32,944 nt of DNA, from positions 1-32,944 of the forward strand of contig CALGAM010000272.1 of assembly GCA_937951935.1 (NCBI GenBank), read 5' to 3'. Source of the stretch: an uncultured Micromonospora sp. Its GTDB lineage: Bacteria > Actinomycetota > Actinomycetes > Mycobacteriales > Micromonosporaceae. The notes beneath the pieces are model-generated. The model had not been told where the DNA came from, ran no database searches, and saw nothing but the letters and a program-made list of their open reading frames with translations. Below are positions 21,001-23,819 of this stretch, piece after piece (position 1 is the stretch's first letter; the number at the start of each line of letters is the position of its first letter). The position numbers were made by a program, and so were the translations under genes.

Positions 21001-23814
21001 CGGGTCGGCGCCGCGGGCGAGGGCGTCGGGCTGGCCGGCGCCTCGTGTCCGGCTGCGGATCAGCCGGCGGGTCCGCGCCACGAAACCGCCGGCACGCAGG
21101 GCCGCATGCTCGGCGAACTCGTGCTCGATGATCCGGTTGAGCCACACGTCGCGCTGGGACCAGCCGGGTTCGAGCCGCGCCCCGGCCGGCAGCCGGTTGG
21201 AGATGACGACCCGGACGACCAGGCTTCCGTCCGCCAGGCGCTCCGGCGTGCTGCTGCGCTGCGCCCGGATCCCCTCCGGCGTCGGGGCCACGGTGAAGAG
21301 CAGGTCGGGTCCACCGTCCGGCGCCGGAACCCGCGCGGTCCCGGCCCCCGGATCGAACCGCACCGGATCGAGAAGGCCCGTGTCCACCCGGTGCTGCAAC
21401 ACCGCCCACAGGCGTTCGAAGATGCCAGCCGGATCCGCCTCGCCCACCCCGGCCGGCGCGCCCGGCTGCTCGACCGCGGTCCGCGAGGTGTCGGTGGGTG
21501 CCGGGCCGGTGCCGACCAGCTCGGGAACCCGCGTCGGGTCCCGGCGCACCTCGCTCTGCGGCGTCGGCCGGCCCGGCTCGTTCCCCGGCGGCGTGCGCCG
21601 CCCGGCGGGCCGGCCCACGGCCCCCCTGGCGTCGGAGTCGGGCGGCAGGCGTAGCGGTGACCGGTCGTCCCGCGGTGTGGCGTCCGGCGTCGTGGCCGCC
21701 GACCGGGGTCGCTGCGGGCTGCCGTCACGCGGCCCGCCGGTCCGGCCGGCGACCGGCCGCGCTTCCCGACCGGGCGCGGACGACGGATCCGGCGCCGGGG
21801 TCGGCGTACCGCCCCGGGTGTCCGTGGTGGCCGTACCGCCCCGGGTGTCGGTGGTGGACGTGGTGGGCGTGCCGGCCGCGGTGGAGGGAGTGGAGGTACC
21901 GCCCGACGCGGTGGGGGTGGTCGTTCCGGTCGAGGGGGACGGGGTGGCGGTCGTGCCCGTCACCGGGGCCGGGTGCGACGGGGCGGACGCAACGGTCGGG
22001 TTCGACGGAGCGGGCGGGGTGGCGACCACACCGGTGCCCGCCGCCGAGGCAGCGGCGGCCGGGATCTGCGACCCGAGCGGTACGGCCGGCTGCGTACCGC
22101 CGACAGGCGCGCCGGATCCGACACCGGTCGCCACCGTTCCGGGTTGGCCGGCCGGACCCGCCGCCGGCGCGACCTGGCCGACGCCGGAGTCCGCGGTGGG
22201 CGTGGTGACCCCGGAGACACCTGGTGCGCCCGTATCGGCGAGGTGGGGTGCACCGGTGCCGGTCACCGGGGCGGTGGCGGTGTCGCCGGCGATGTCCGTG
22301 CCGCTAGACGCGCCCGGCACCTCCGTACGGCCCGGCGACGGCCGCGACGGGCCATGCTCCGCGCCGTCCGACGGATCCGCGGTCCGGACGTCTGGACCGT
22401 CGCCGGTCCGGACGTCCGAACGGTCGCCGGTCTGGCCGCTGGTGTCGGGGCTGCCCGGGACGGGGTTCTCGGGCGTGCCCGATCCGGTCGGCGCGCCGCC
22501 CACCTGGCGCGTCTGCTCCCCCGACGTGGGCGACCCGACGTGTCCGTTCTGGCTTCCGGCACCGCCGGACGACGCACCGCCGGCCGACCCGCCAGAGCCC
22601 GTCGAACCGCCGGCACCGCCACCCACCGTGCCGCCGGCACCACCACCGGAGCCCACCGGAGCACCAGCACCGGCCGACCCGCCGGACCCCGTCGAACCAC
22701 CGACACCACCCGAGCCCGCCGGAGCACCGCCACCCGCCGTGCCGCCGGCACCACCACCCGTCGGCGTCGTCGTGGTGGTCGTGGTCGTGGTCGGTGCGGT
22801 CGTGCCCGTCGCCGACGGCGTACCGCCCGGATCCGCCGAGGGGGATGGTGAGGAGTCGAACACGGTTGGCAGGCCGAGCGCCTCGCCAATCTTGTCGTAG
22901 GCCTGGTGGGCCCGGTCGCCGAGCCGTTCCCGGATGCCACCCGCGACGACCTCGCCCAGCCCGGGGACGAAGTCACTCGGGTTGACCGGTCGGCCGTACA
23001 CCAGACTGTTGACCGTCGCGTTGCCGACGCTGTTGGCGAACGAGTCGTGCACACCCTCGAGGAGGGTGTCGCCCACGCCCTTCACCACCGGGTTGTCACC
23101 GAGGGCGCGCTTGCCGAGGTGGAGCGCCGGTGCGGTGAGCTGGCCCGCGACGCCTCCCGCCGCGCCACCCAGGGCGCTGTCCCGCAGCAGCGTCGGGTCG
23201 AAGCCGTCGCGGGTGCCCTCGAGGATCTGGGCGGCCTGGGCGAGGATCGAGGTGAGCACCTCCTGCAGCGCCTCCTCCAACCCCTCCTTCACCACCTCGC
23301 GTGCGAAGGTGCGCGACAGCGTCTGCATCAGTTGCCTGGCGGCGCGCACCACCGCGGTGCGGGCGATCGCGATCGGAGCGGACCCGAGCAGCGCGGCGAA
23401 CCCACCGGTGAAGAAGCTCGCGACGAGGATCGCCGCCAGCTCGACGCAGCACCACAGCACCGACAGCACGATGGAGTACTTCTCGTACTCGATGGCGAGC
23501 GCGGCCTGGTCGGCCTGCTCGGCGAGGCCGTCGGCACCCTTGGACAGCTCGTGCACGGCGCTGAGGATGTGGTGGGCCTTCAGCCGGAACGCCTCGGCGT
23601 CGGGACCGTGCCACAGCGCGGCCAGGTCGTTGAGGGACATCGAGGTGTCCTGGCCGTACGCCTCCAGGTCAGCCTTGAGGGCGCGCCACTCCTCCGCCTT
23701 CGCCCTGACCTGGTCCTCGTCGGTCAACGGCCAGGCCGATCCCCCGGCGATGGGTGCGACAACGTACGTCCAGACCCACTCCCACCAGCCCAGGTCTGGC
23801 TTCTCAACACCCAT
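1..23814 (-). CDS. Giant T7SS-exported RHS polymorphic toxin, at least 7,938 aa, 3' end outside window
   Basis: A single minus-strand frame runs from ATG at 23814 to the window edge. An in-frame TAG sits immediately upstream (23817-23815), so this is the most upstream possible start. A by-eye scan of every line for in-frame stops found none. Order seen: CpnT-like WXG100-type leader (1-320, W68-H-G70), Gly/Thr/Pro linker (321-782), HExxE module copy A (783-1060), coiled coil (1288-1505), degenerate adenosine-deaminase-like domain (1838-2130), module copy B (2748-2995), coiled coil (3295-3505), beta-rich region (3560-5280), module copies C and D (5305-5760), hydrophobic segments (6285-6775), RHS cassette (6917-7938). 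The RHS end motif D-P-L-G-L is at 7928-7932, so the toxin tip should begin just outside. The start lies 5 nt after the preceding stop with no clear Shine-Dalgarno, suggesting coupled translation. The role as an exported toxin is inferred from architecture; the enzymatic activity is unknown. Confidence 0.9.
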   Translation of the reverse strand, partial: MGVEKPDLGWWEWVWTYVVAPIAGGSAWPLTDEDQVRAKAEEWRALKADLEAYGQDTSMSLNDLAALWHGPDAEAFRLKAHHILSAVHELSKGADGLAEQADQAALAIEYEKYSIVLSVLWCCVELAAILVASFFTGGFAALLGSAPIAIARTAVVRAARQLMQTLSRTFAREVVKEGLEEALQEVLTSILAQAAQILEGTRDGFDPTLLRDSALGGAAGGVAGQLTAPALHLGKRALGDNPVVKGVGDTLLEGVHDSFANSVGNATVNSLVYGRPVNPSDFVPGLGEVVAGGIRERLGDRAHQAYDKIGEALGLPTVFDSSPSPSADPGGTPSATGTTAPTTTTTTTTTPTGGGAGGTAGGGAPAGSGGVGGSTGSGGSAGAGAPVGSGGGAGGTVGGGAGGSTGSGGSAGGASSGGAGSQNGHVGSPTSGEQTRQVGGAPTGSGTPENPVPGSPDTSGQTGDRSDVRTGDGPDVRTADPSDGAEHGPSRPSPGRTEVPGASSGTDIAGDTATAPVTGTGAPHLADTGAPGVSGVTTPTADSGVGQVAPAAGPAGQPGTVATGVGSGAPVGGTQPAVPLGSQIPAAAASAAGTGVVATPPAPSNPTVASAPSHPAPVTGTTATPSPSTGTTTPTASGGTSTPSTAAGTPTTSTTDTRGGTATTDTRGGTPTPAPDPSSAPGREARPVAGRTGGPRDGSPQRPRSAATTPDATPRDDRSPLRLPPDSDARGAVGRPAGRRTPPGNEPGRPTPQSEVRRDPTRVPELVGTGPAPTDTSRTAVEQPGAPAGVGEADPAGIFERLWAVLQHRVDTGLLDPVRFDPGAGTARVPAPDGGPDLLFTVAPTPEGIRAQRSSTPERLADGSLVVRVVISNRLPAGARLEPGWSQRDVWLNRIIEHEFAEHAALRAGGFVARTRRLIRSRTRGAGQPDALARGADPNATTLTPHDEGHRAEVRYLARELAEHRAANRDLAAREVQRQLGLLLDSLGVGTPTRDDPEAAYAPKRLELLNLSPDERAIVDPLLPHDAAWRTDLLPDEQTRTSTALTEAFTELALVGATGPHPRRRPVTVDLTWADREHIRVRVGDAAPREVDVRPLLLRLSHSGLYGTALSTLALDELSRLLFTEIGTALGGHNGDQPRFASADALAAYALAERHRTGLPVDQRFEPARQEVRRRFQERLERLTPQQAWALAEDLRDDRLRRLVTDRFGPGPDPALARRRSVALAEETVAPGYRAADAGQAVVPRGPAPTPAPAGGHPDPGVAGPSSGPGQSVAGPGPERGPAFGTDVISASAVRVAYESYLERREQLDAYEVERARAVRALNETADPDERAELLARLGELDDYVLPNARRAAAMARAEFEHGLDAVIAAHAEAERRLRRQDPAQDTTGQWAARLAEHQALRRAWARARRAYQVLLDHRGAVLDLAVQADIARYRAGQIRDLAGRRPQARQALTRRADRLEATADRLEAEARTERDRLEQRRRAFVGQLRAIEDLHRDPHRGGPVTRSPRPGPGPDTAQSRSTDEVVRSGVTAHVDAVHQAALRAVDRSDWLTLDGDLLVASPPGGQATRIRLTLRPPFDPTGSPDGIVVRVADGRPGSPLITELELDIDRIAPLGARQPDLTRVVGAAIVAGVARAVERERRLRRRRWARPSPAEENRAADLAELRWELQEHSALVRERGDVMMLRDWAAGREPTVPEGVEPRKIPSYADLFGPDRRPDPSAVPELSARLDQLTAAEARSRRRIADLLERTGALATPRRYRQLAKAVRRAAPGRRDLVDALRSARELGQRERLRRELRPYGPAAYEAGPAGVGTGTGRVPALGAPAAPLPVSPDPRFELQRESPRIVLDARPEGAVPPGTLLEIARRNGVDLGADTAAQLADRYSDPQDVSRLVRQALRTESDFRQVMLEYARTAAEQGVVYTEMTFAPADAVSDGVDWRAVFNGYTSAIVEAAERYGIVVRLTPEISTGTEPAVAEEVARWAVAYRDRGVVGFGLGGEISADSLAPYAEVFRIARAGGLGLVVQVGESAGPAGIRAALEWDPVRIRNGVQAAEDPELTAELARRGVVLDVTITSDGRTGGVPDPVQQVSQLVTAGVLVSVNSDGPASSRTHPRQTFDAGVAGVLGGDEVRVHLRRLAADASRPSSPAAGPIPPGANPPVAPLSATTASEEVRQLADSLVVPALRAAGLIRTAWWVDRQTLAVLTPDGEQVDVRLPAVDRDQVGSRGAHLPALVAEAVVDQLHPPRRFGDVRPVPRFKALARLHQLALDSRLASLRAPLEERMRNLVEGRPPTVWSDPAEPPLSAYERYLVDLLTPGQDGTRRPDPDHDRLREIAAAEAALTAFTASPVTAGLVRAAALQPDGQVAVTLPDPGPDGAGHRSVTVPVPTLDLAALPALDRQPVTGVELAVDRALPALGRQLGVARSADRDSRLSEAERAALPDVGELHGFAVLRERVAARRAAAVDRAEPNEVLENFDRLLDELDAEFEALAERFGLLATEYGPAPNQAGRGLLSPHLREWVTDVERRRARGVGPDGRGAGPAAGSTAVVPAAGAGQLSPTGQGPDVPGGEVAVVDEIAEALGGLSPVERRFLESVVRVLPTIDVSGYRVSLGSDAVLRLTPVRRRRGPGPAQRPIRISLLGAGTFPDPANLPRRASDLDATVRVWLTGLTERATQARRWTSRRRSVGRDPGSGLTPARTGSSGSGTPAPPGPRPDLAVSPRSVTGLPDHGAPADPAGARTDALAALRSLAEALAHGDAPTPGGYTLRFDPDLETLVAEPGEGSHAPAVAFRVVSEPLADAVAVTRRTDRQTPDGVPEVEVAVSPTIPVQDRPSVVRHAVAQLVAETLWEVSGGRRPLARVRRLLGQDPAQAAAARTVSRVAFRPEDVAELRTALVDRARSAQGRHAEYDRRIGRLLDRLGVGRPVPSGTGATGATTDATRDAALGRLVREVVDPAAAGGGPALDPDETEKLLRDLAAPEAPWRASARRQEVDEALRQAVDDVVDVGLLTRSGARTGGWPPRPGELRTRGGKAIDLSDADEMIDRLVDSGDIGERLRVRATVEIVRQVVRQGDTGSGGSDLLTAQILARLRQRALPSRRGEYDRMLRTLFDGLSAADLDGLRNEPLSDDLRRELVPRLVDRVIVESLPLLGELEVQTPSTDPSPGAPIRLTRSDGQEVELPGAFHAGLRDLLRSRLAEGQDLSWLRAEAAARLGAAVAGRSGDRTPLEGALVVLGRMHADSSASQGGHAAALREAVEQASREILAEHWPNAPQESKLTALAVGLVRQTERPKDDPQVAELRSGTLNGHFSSLVIEVGKVQQELSGGAVPEYAALVHRLDKPVRSLADRLAKAEQALRARAEEIRRAQQDADEQVKKAREKRGQDLRDEAREKPDAELRREDWARHDSLAWRRRRAADAQLRIAEDDAARYQRRAEAYDAAADAAKAAGERFTELVARLPQLDIADATQRSAAVGDFLHRVDAASREYRTYQARLEQAMPRVALHATVADGDLPFRRALAKKIHDMLAESRSDAAPTAAAAELAPERWERDLLIRWRDVTSDDGTVFQVGSDAEVHIRFVSPDLPVEVPQPAAKMNRMILGQLPQHPPGTRGLRVGVNQRLGLRSSVTLSPSLIPPGWAPWWDAVREVLGDWFKLRVGAGFSRRFSTFGKGDRYALPGQVSDNRLGGVLVDVAGHWEIRVRTAESLRRAQESGRGDGWSDWAQLAEGAPDDPLSARVWVPHPYTEPPPTNVVRIDPKERDDRFPEHSVTGLTGLPRAYNAILSTLHHGNRKVGDTPARQLSVFLFEEYPARLAQAANQPYGLSTVLTDDGKPVARVMIRTVPDRTKAKMVGRPILKYYLERLRTAFANTAGGSTAGGGRVAELAPELSIGRLVEGTRLEDIAGRIGELIARVRAVPRFDGSRGWSDGFSAEFSNTDVSDRRATGYTQGYRIPLRHEIVVHRFDKEGPTPIHLRPVPGEALFRMTESDAYRYGLPVAAEAVQRDPDGTVRLRDAPVSQPPPGRDAKPPVFLGNGPGQVPGSGPGIAWDLTGVDGPDGLRARVQAELTRRGLLPEVDQDGFPVYPDGKWPSAERIVDDLNNLQAVNAISAEWLEAHYNQASQDGVTVDLIQHRTGRPPRYVTIMVRLRQGEWTFEGTTPGEGVVRRSLSSSITTRTVEVNEGVGVAVVGGNASLEDPAPPGPGANVDWSGDTTGSVSVTDRLQNNQMTLIEGTGDTAVFTVKHELTAWLLDDDDEQTTPVPDSPESKHPPKPELAATSQGSATVLLPADLLPETAQRQLPDPPPPDRPPSPRAQRLGKTVAIDGRGLLGAARKVLTRSGTSRGGMQKLRAMFDAGALTVNDGPLLGLPYDTNTLVDLGLLRTPGPAGVSVEFDTKPAEFVGSWPEAYIGDVKLALVSDGVSHSRDRSRGLEGRVTYLAGGDLSGDRVAGVSQTTTRGRGRERIAVNIVNHYVYRIPFAARVTGDPGEGSERVDGLTVVRVWSEPKALALWVDGELPVPMDQVADAIARYASGYLHLDRHVAVGVLRRYRAQLRQHGGPQPDDLASERFDTKDGLARRLAARLMEAFPDADIPKNVTEPADQIDYLLEHGLALPPVPPEDAGLRLPDRYRQQIGATGIEDVVLFPLHRGREHVAEVGTRSMATGPVAAGSSAPAGSGDPAAGATAGSGSPAPAPPSASGSQPVPGSSPAPVSPPAQVVRRPPAQVPSPSSGGSPEHIELFDQVLRQIKTVAPDALSRTPGLGERIAAELSGRRWESLFDLVVDGNEWKISTRVALGGYQTGLLTISIKIVDLDEGRTVGREPTVELIDHHYSREESSRGESAARSAGVEGHSGALFAEDVFGNGSPAGNSDESRPPGADVGTNIGRDIDGSVTRQDTLLQRSSGGDDGVILVRRTGVLVSTVSVSEIERTPEAIMRTEPEVVDDAIDPVGLVSTRPVESTLRFGVAFLQMVPVSQMVPPTRSEPTGPFRPRDVRPVSLPSRFGVDVVQYGKLIEAISSRLARPDLLGPRGMRRYQSQLEAALNPLTGNADLLQMFGDSGSDILTVPVPERRFVRGRRRYAHARGPRMAVVNVRARASNLRAEPIGVGEIGRIERGQQTSTLSDTHTWPSPVSRSGAMKLPGAEDGGVGVRVQLSGGAQSSSTSSTTRGDRDETNLHWKGELSHVVVDVAYEVTITVVRRGTTGDRVVRRIRLPHIGTVGQAHLRLLASDVDDIRRRLTTGEHGRTWTFDERFGELDPALQGRADRNPAADSGLPAAVRPALPPPDAGPSAPPDTSHTAREMPGAPAHPSGPAPDEAAAALRQAMLSVPGLEGTFDDNVLVPPTSELPRLRFEVGRTPPGIRAYREEITSADRQPAGGSPEVRVVVSDEITNPDQLRRIILHEQSEAYALHERGPVNRIRAWFRRTPTRDSLTPDGDPPGTELSPHDHGHRAEVVLLARQVAAGRTDLERELGLLLDAIGVGVPDPTAPAARHADRRLAMLNLPDELRQVVEPLRPHDAAWRRLSPREAPRVRAAIDEALPRLAVRARWSDDSVVEITAGGRTRAVDLTPEMLALANSGLSGPRLVDRAAALVGARLTGVVHHAAVVVPGTEVADRMATPAKPAKRKHLREKLDALRRHLETRWELGGTDGQVPRGDSFVRGIEPLPERTRGVLHIRVHPRRGQPFDAQVRISRTGITDESGARLRAASRIVIDQKSGRPEFRIAIAPDHPSTDDLVATLAHEAAELVTAVRRRRWHAGPGHGQDNLLTPGDLPARWLRRDRLSPSDIGGIADLETKVQQLAVAVEPDEWTRLVRDIEAIRQHLGLDPTRDGRSAQRRWRLVDRQLRTRNLGPTARRYWAALHEPNWPGRALRHGIAAYLAEYAGQQVRVTEDGTFEVSRGRGRAPLRMRLAFDFMPPETLAETIRRRDGSVLVRVPRALGDDVRAIAPRVAAAIVEATSGEPRSGRRARRRLDRLAEDVPVPEEAHRLGGPAAAQWTAAVAQARAYDALSRRRSLDPGTENRLRRRRQAEHSRLAGQLRSMGVLEGQEDFTRRWEVISRSRWAVPQEPPVAALLHRWERAEPDAGMARDALSDVASEAARYAGLRGAELRDGGKTLRVMLDDDRFSTHDVAVRVDLPTDSPTFVALTGDPRQGWSLRLRPDASLDAVGLDATAALADLVQQARGETDPDNRAVEAVAAQLRYLADRHRVSDRLARQAIRAKVVALVDTLRVGPPESWSDRRDLVISAGEQLAGRMATRRVDRAREHALGLMIGRAARRELAETVAPYLPDTGAPPMSAYFPGRILGALASIVATLTSGTMAGRSLTLMLAQTASSTVGNAIAQPHQDYSLRGAEELARAAKAHQDRQRERVRPRAAAATQQGGDPAPSSEPPTVPKPHWWPFYRKRTLPAVLGALVQAVMMLDEYGPRAATGLAQPLLSGGASGASDHLAERPEKQAREDRKHEVGQRPDGRRDATLAEVHHVAAETRQRLARQAEAGTLAPGTPSEIDNWRRVRTDLERARQELLADAERHRETLRTRRRLRRMLWKGTLASDVVGRPAKAAGRAVTALARRVTRRQAATPSAGTPSTPLPPGMAPARHYWLRSAVPTTVSAAATVGMTAMLAPNNLGFVVVTGIASALAGLGLGQGWVFHRRDEIDDEAPLAALRTLRHVEAALDDVDQVLALLGDPDARSRTATPPADQAGGSRRRRWFRRGPDAVAGDRPADPADSHFLSVAVMKHGPAAVLRVGAILVAGKLILPETVRGLDADLLLAVTAALEAGKEAVYGVGEGLYRRWAALRSAEGKIVTGQDKARGLPYTGREMSEHARKLAAEGADLAAEAKLPPSGPARPSFVRRVADTASAAARQGVDRTTSAVRRAWDGTSAAARSGWETVVARGRKMASVARWGLANPRANGIEAIKRLVRFDPIDVATGDMVLTQTDVELPGALPLLLSRTHLSSYRLGGWFGRSWASTLDQRLEVDGTGAYFATADGMVLVYPAGDEGGPARLPVEGPRWPLHRQTDGRYTVTDPWQGVSWHFAPVTDDPAAPLPLVAMTDRNGHRIDLHHDRYGTLLSVTHSGGYRILVEVDGDRIVGLSLAGVPDEPDGSRLVRFRYDDAGDLVEVINSSGLPLRYEYDADGRIVRWVDRNHTEYHYTYGPDGRCVATGGTGDFLAGRLDYDHETRTTTVVDSLGHVTRYRFNELMQVESVTDPLGHETRYTWDRYDRKLSETDPLGRTTRYGYDEAGNLVEVVRPDGSRATATYNALHQPVEVVDFDGAVWRRDYDERGNLVSVTDPTGATTRYRHDGSGHLVEVVDPLGGVLRIDTDPAGLVRRVVDANGAVTTYRRDPAGRVVEITDPVGGVTRLGYTPEGRLAWRRSPGGAVEQWRYDAEGNLVGHTDPTGARTEFEIGAFDLPVARTDPDGRRLTFGYDTELRLTTVTNPQGLTWRYAYDPAGRLVAETDFNGRTRTYLRDAAGQVVAQTNGVGQRVDLVRDVLGNVVEKRAPEGVTRFGYDPVGRLTYAATPEVELRWERDPLGRVLAEIRDGVSVTSTYDRVGRRIRRRTPSGVESVWEYDAGHRPVALHTGGETIRFGHDAGGREVRRSVGALVFDRAWDADHRLLSQVVVANPGGAPGAPTDIPRTIAEQAYRYRTDGHLLAVADRLTGGRELELDRAGRVTAVRAAGWTERYAYDEVGNLVHADWPEAAPGADARGERRYRGTLIRRAGGVRYEYDDAGRVTLRQRTRHSAKPLTWRYTWDSEDRLVGVTTPDGTRWRYRYDALGRRVGKQRLDADGGVAEQVDYHWDGALLVEQVHRGPAGGRVSTWEYAPGSFTPVSQTDGLVDPDDPAEVDRRFYAIVADLVGTPTELVTPDGEVAWRQRTTIWGVPTHATDTGVDCPLRFPGQIHDPETGTSYNHHRYYDPDTGRYQSPDPLGLLPGPDP
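3490..4962 (-). other. Hydrophobic segments preceding the RHS cassette
   Basis: Residues about 6285-6775 contain at least four hydrophobic stretches long enough to enter a membrane: near 6295-6340, 6397-6431, 6598-6646 (V-V-V-T-G-I-A-S-A-L-A-G-L-G core) and 6734-6772. They are separated by charged helical linkers. They could insert into a target or producer membrane, or form the hydrophobic interior of a helical domain. Membrane function is inference. Confidence 0.4.
6535..6897 (-). other. Short HExxE module copy D in the giant protein
   Basis: Residues about 5640-5760. A beta strand (F-R-I-A-I-A-P) precedes L-A-H5737-E5738-A-A-E5741-L-V, followed by an Arg-rich stretch and W-H-A-G-P-G-H-G. 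It keeps the HExxE helix but lacks the later H-D-x-G-H and P-H-D-A-A-W-R landmarks, so it is a shorter or diverged relative of copies A and C. Confidence 0.45.
7225..7902 (-). other. HExxE module copy C in the giant protein
   Basis: Residues about 5305-5530. It repeats copy A landmark by landmark: G-I-R-A-Y lead, V-R-V-V-V-S strand, H5397-E5398-Q-S-E5401, S-P-H5441-D-H-G-H5445-R-A-E-V, L-L-L-D-A-I-G-V-G near 5470 and P-H5512-D-A-A-W-R. The H-to-H spacing (44 residues against 48 in copy A) is nearly the same. Copies A and C are about 4,500 residues apart, indicating internal duplication of a large block or independent insertion of the same module. Confidence 0.6.
7975..13137 (-). other. Large beta-rich region of unknown function in the giant protein
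   Basis: Residues about 3560-5280. It shows alternating hydrophobic/polar strands (for example V-T-I-M-V-R-L, I-A-V-N-I-V-N-H-Y-V-Y, V-V-V-D-V-A-Y-E-V-T-I-T-V-V) with many charged turns, suggesting several beta-sandwich-like units. A Pro/Ala/Ser-rich spacer splits it at about 4655-4720 (nt 9655-9852). I recognise no named domain or catalytic motif. The continuous open frame and ordered composition argue that it is real coding sequence. Confidence 0.5.
13300..13932 (-). other. Coiled-coil / long helical segment 2 of the giant protein
   Basis: Residues about 3295-3505 are highly charged and helical: runs such as R-A-R-A-E-E-I-R-R-A-Q-Q-D-A-D-E-Q-V-K-K, then repeated A/D/E/R segments with no proline for long stretches. 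A rod or coiled-coil stalk is likely. No enzymatic motif was seen. Confidence 0.65.
14830..15573 (-). other. HExxE module copy B (catalytic-like residues lost) in the giant protein
   Basis: Residues about 2748-2995. Landmarks parallel copies A and C: Y-T-L-R-F-D-P-D lead-in, beta strand V-E-V-A-V-S, then R-H2838-A-V-A-Q where HExxE is expected. The helix ending L-L-D-R-L-G-V-G and a P-E-A-P-W2983-R segment match L-L-L-D-x-x-G-V-G and P-H-D-A-A-W-R. The Glu pair is absent, so any metal site is unlikely here. Confidence 0.5.
17425..18303 (-). other. Degenerate adenosine-deaminase-like domain in the giant protein
   Basis: Residues about 1838-2130 follow the motif order of adenosine/AMP deaminases. 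E-G-A-V-P-P-G-T-L-L-E matches the segment after the metal-binding HxH, V-V-Y-T-E-M-T-F-A-P matches the conserved strand, and V-V-G-F-G-L-G-G-E, V-G-E, R-I-R-N-G-V, T-S-D and V-N-S-D-G-P follow. The catalytic set is largely lost: the HxH is D1850-A-R1852, HAGE reads Q2026-V-G-E2029, and the RIGHG histidine is N2049. D2105 is kept but the next residue is Gly instead of Asp. It is probably a pseudo-enzyme fold reused for binding or structure. The match was made from remembered motifs, not a profile search. Confidence 0.65.
19300..19953 (-). other. Coiled-coil / long helical segment 1 of the giant protein
   Basis: Residues about 1288-1505 are dominated by A, R, E, L and Q with heptad-like spacing and few glycines, for example around Y-L-E-R-R-E-Q-L and R-L-E-A-T-A-D-R-L-E-A-E-A. 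This predicts long amphipathic helices or a coiled-coil stalk. It is flanked by a Pro/Gly-rich spacer (about 1255-1285) and by a short beta/helix unit (about 1535-1630) that looks like a very degenerate relative of the HExxE modules. Confidence 0.6.
20635..21468 (-). other. HExxE module copy A in the giant protein
   Basis: Residues 783-1060. A beta-rich lead-in (R-V-V-I-S) is followed by a helix carrying H898-E899-F-A-E902-H903, then T-P-H946-D-E-G-H950-R-A-E-V, the turn L-L-L-D-S-L-G-V-G near 983 and P-H1025-D-A-A-W-R. The same landmarks recur in order in copy C and, degenerately, in copy B. The HExxE plus later H-D-x-G-H pattern suggests a metal site such as a zincin-like fold, but I do not recognise a named family and it is not the classical HExxH. 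Confidence 0.55.
21806..21859. repeat. 27-bp tandem repeat, two copies
   Basis: Units at 21806-21832 and 21833-21859 share the 17-mer gtaccgccccgggtgtc and differ at only a few later positions. They encode two T-D-T-R-G-G-T blocks in the linker of the giant protein, in frame. Confidence 0.75.
22382..22429. repeat. 24-bp tandem repeat, two copies
   Basis: Two adjacent 24-bp units start at 22382 and 22406. Each begins gtccggacgtc and ends gtcgccg, with a few substitutions between them. They lie inside the linker of the giant gene and keep the reading frame. Confidence 0.7.
22571..22762. repeat. Imperfect ~90-bp direct repeat in the linker coding region
   Basis: The 10-mer cggccgaccc recurs at 22581 and 22671 (90 bp apart), followed in each case by closely related sequence through gtcgaacc. 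The 20-mer beginning gtgccgccgg recurs at 22628 and 22739. At protein level the block G-S-T-G-S-G-G-S-A-G is duplicated. It looks like expansion of a low-complexity linker by slippage or unequal crossover. Confidence 0.7.
22855..23814 (-). other. N-terminal CpnT-like / WXG100-type secretion domain of the giant protein
   Basis: Residues 1-320. The opening is rich in Trp (W10, W11, W13, W15), followed by a helical stretch and a W-H-G turn at residues 68-70, the position expected between the two helices of a WXG100-type hairpin. A hydrophobic stretch rich in V, L, I, A and F follows at about 115-150, then amphipathic helices to about 315. This resembles the N-terminal domain shared by CpnT (Rv3903c) and many large actinobacterial T7SS substrates. 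It predicts export through the adjacent ESX system. Family assignment is by pattern, not by a search. Confidence 0.7.
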
Positions 23815-23819
23815 CTAGG

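Larger units (their letters stand above)
21469..22854 (-). other. Gly/Thr/Pro/Ser-rich disordered linker of the giant protein
   Basis: Residues about 321-782. Composition is almost entirely G, T, P, S, A, V and D with few hydrophobic positions, including nine consecutive threonines (342-350) and repeated G-S-T-G-S-G-G-S-A-G blocks. It probably forms a flexible tether between the secretion leader and the folded body. No domain is recognisable. Confidence 0.8.

Noticed and set aside
22571..22762. CRISPR-like or transposon-like repeat array
   Set aside because: Repeats are imperfect, few, in frame and encode Gly/Ser/Thr linker sequence; there are no unique spacers or terminal inverted repeats.
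20414..22900. Plus-strand ORF of 828 aa in a second frame over the linker
   Set aside because: It is an antisense shadow of low-complexity linker DNA; the product is S/R/P/V-rich with no domain.
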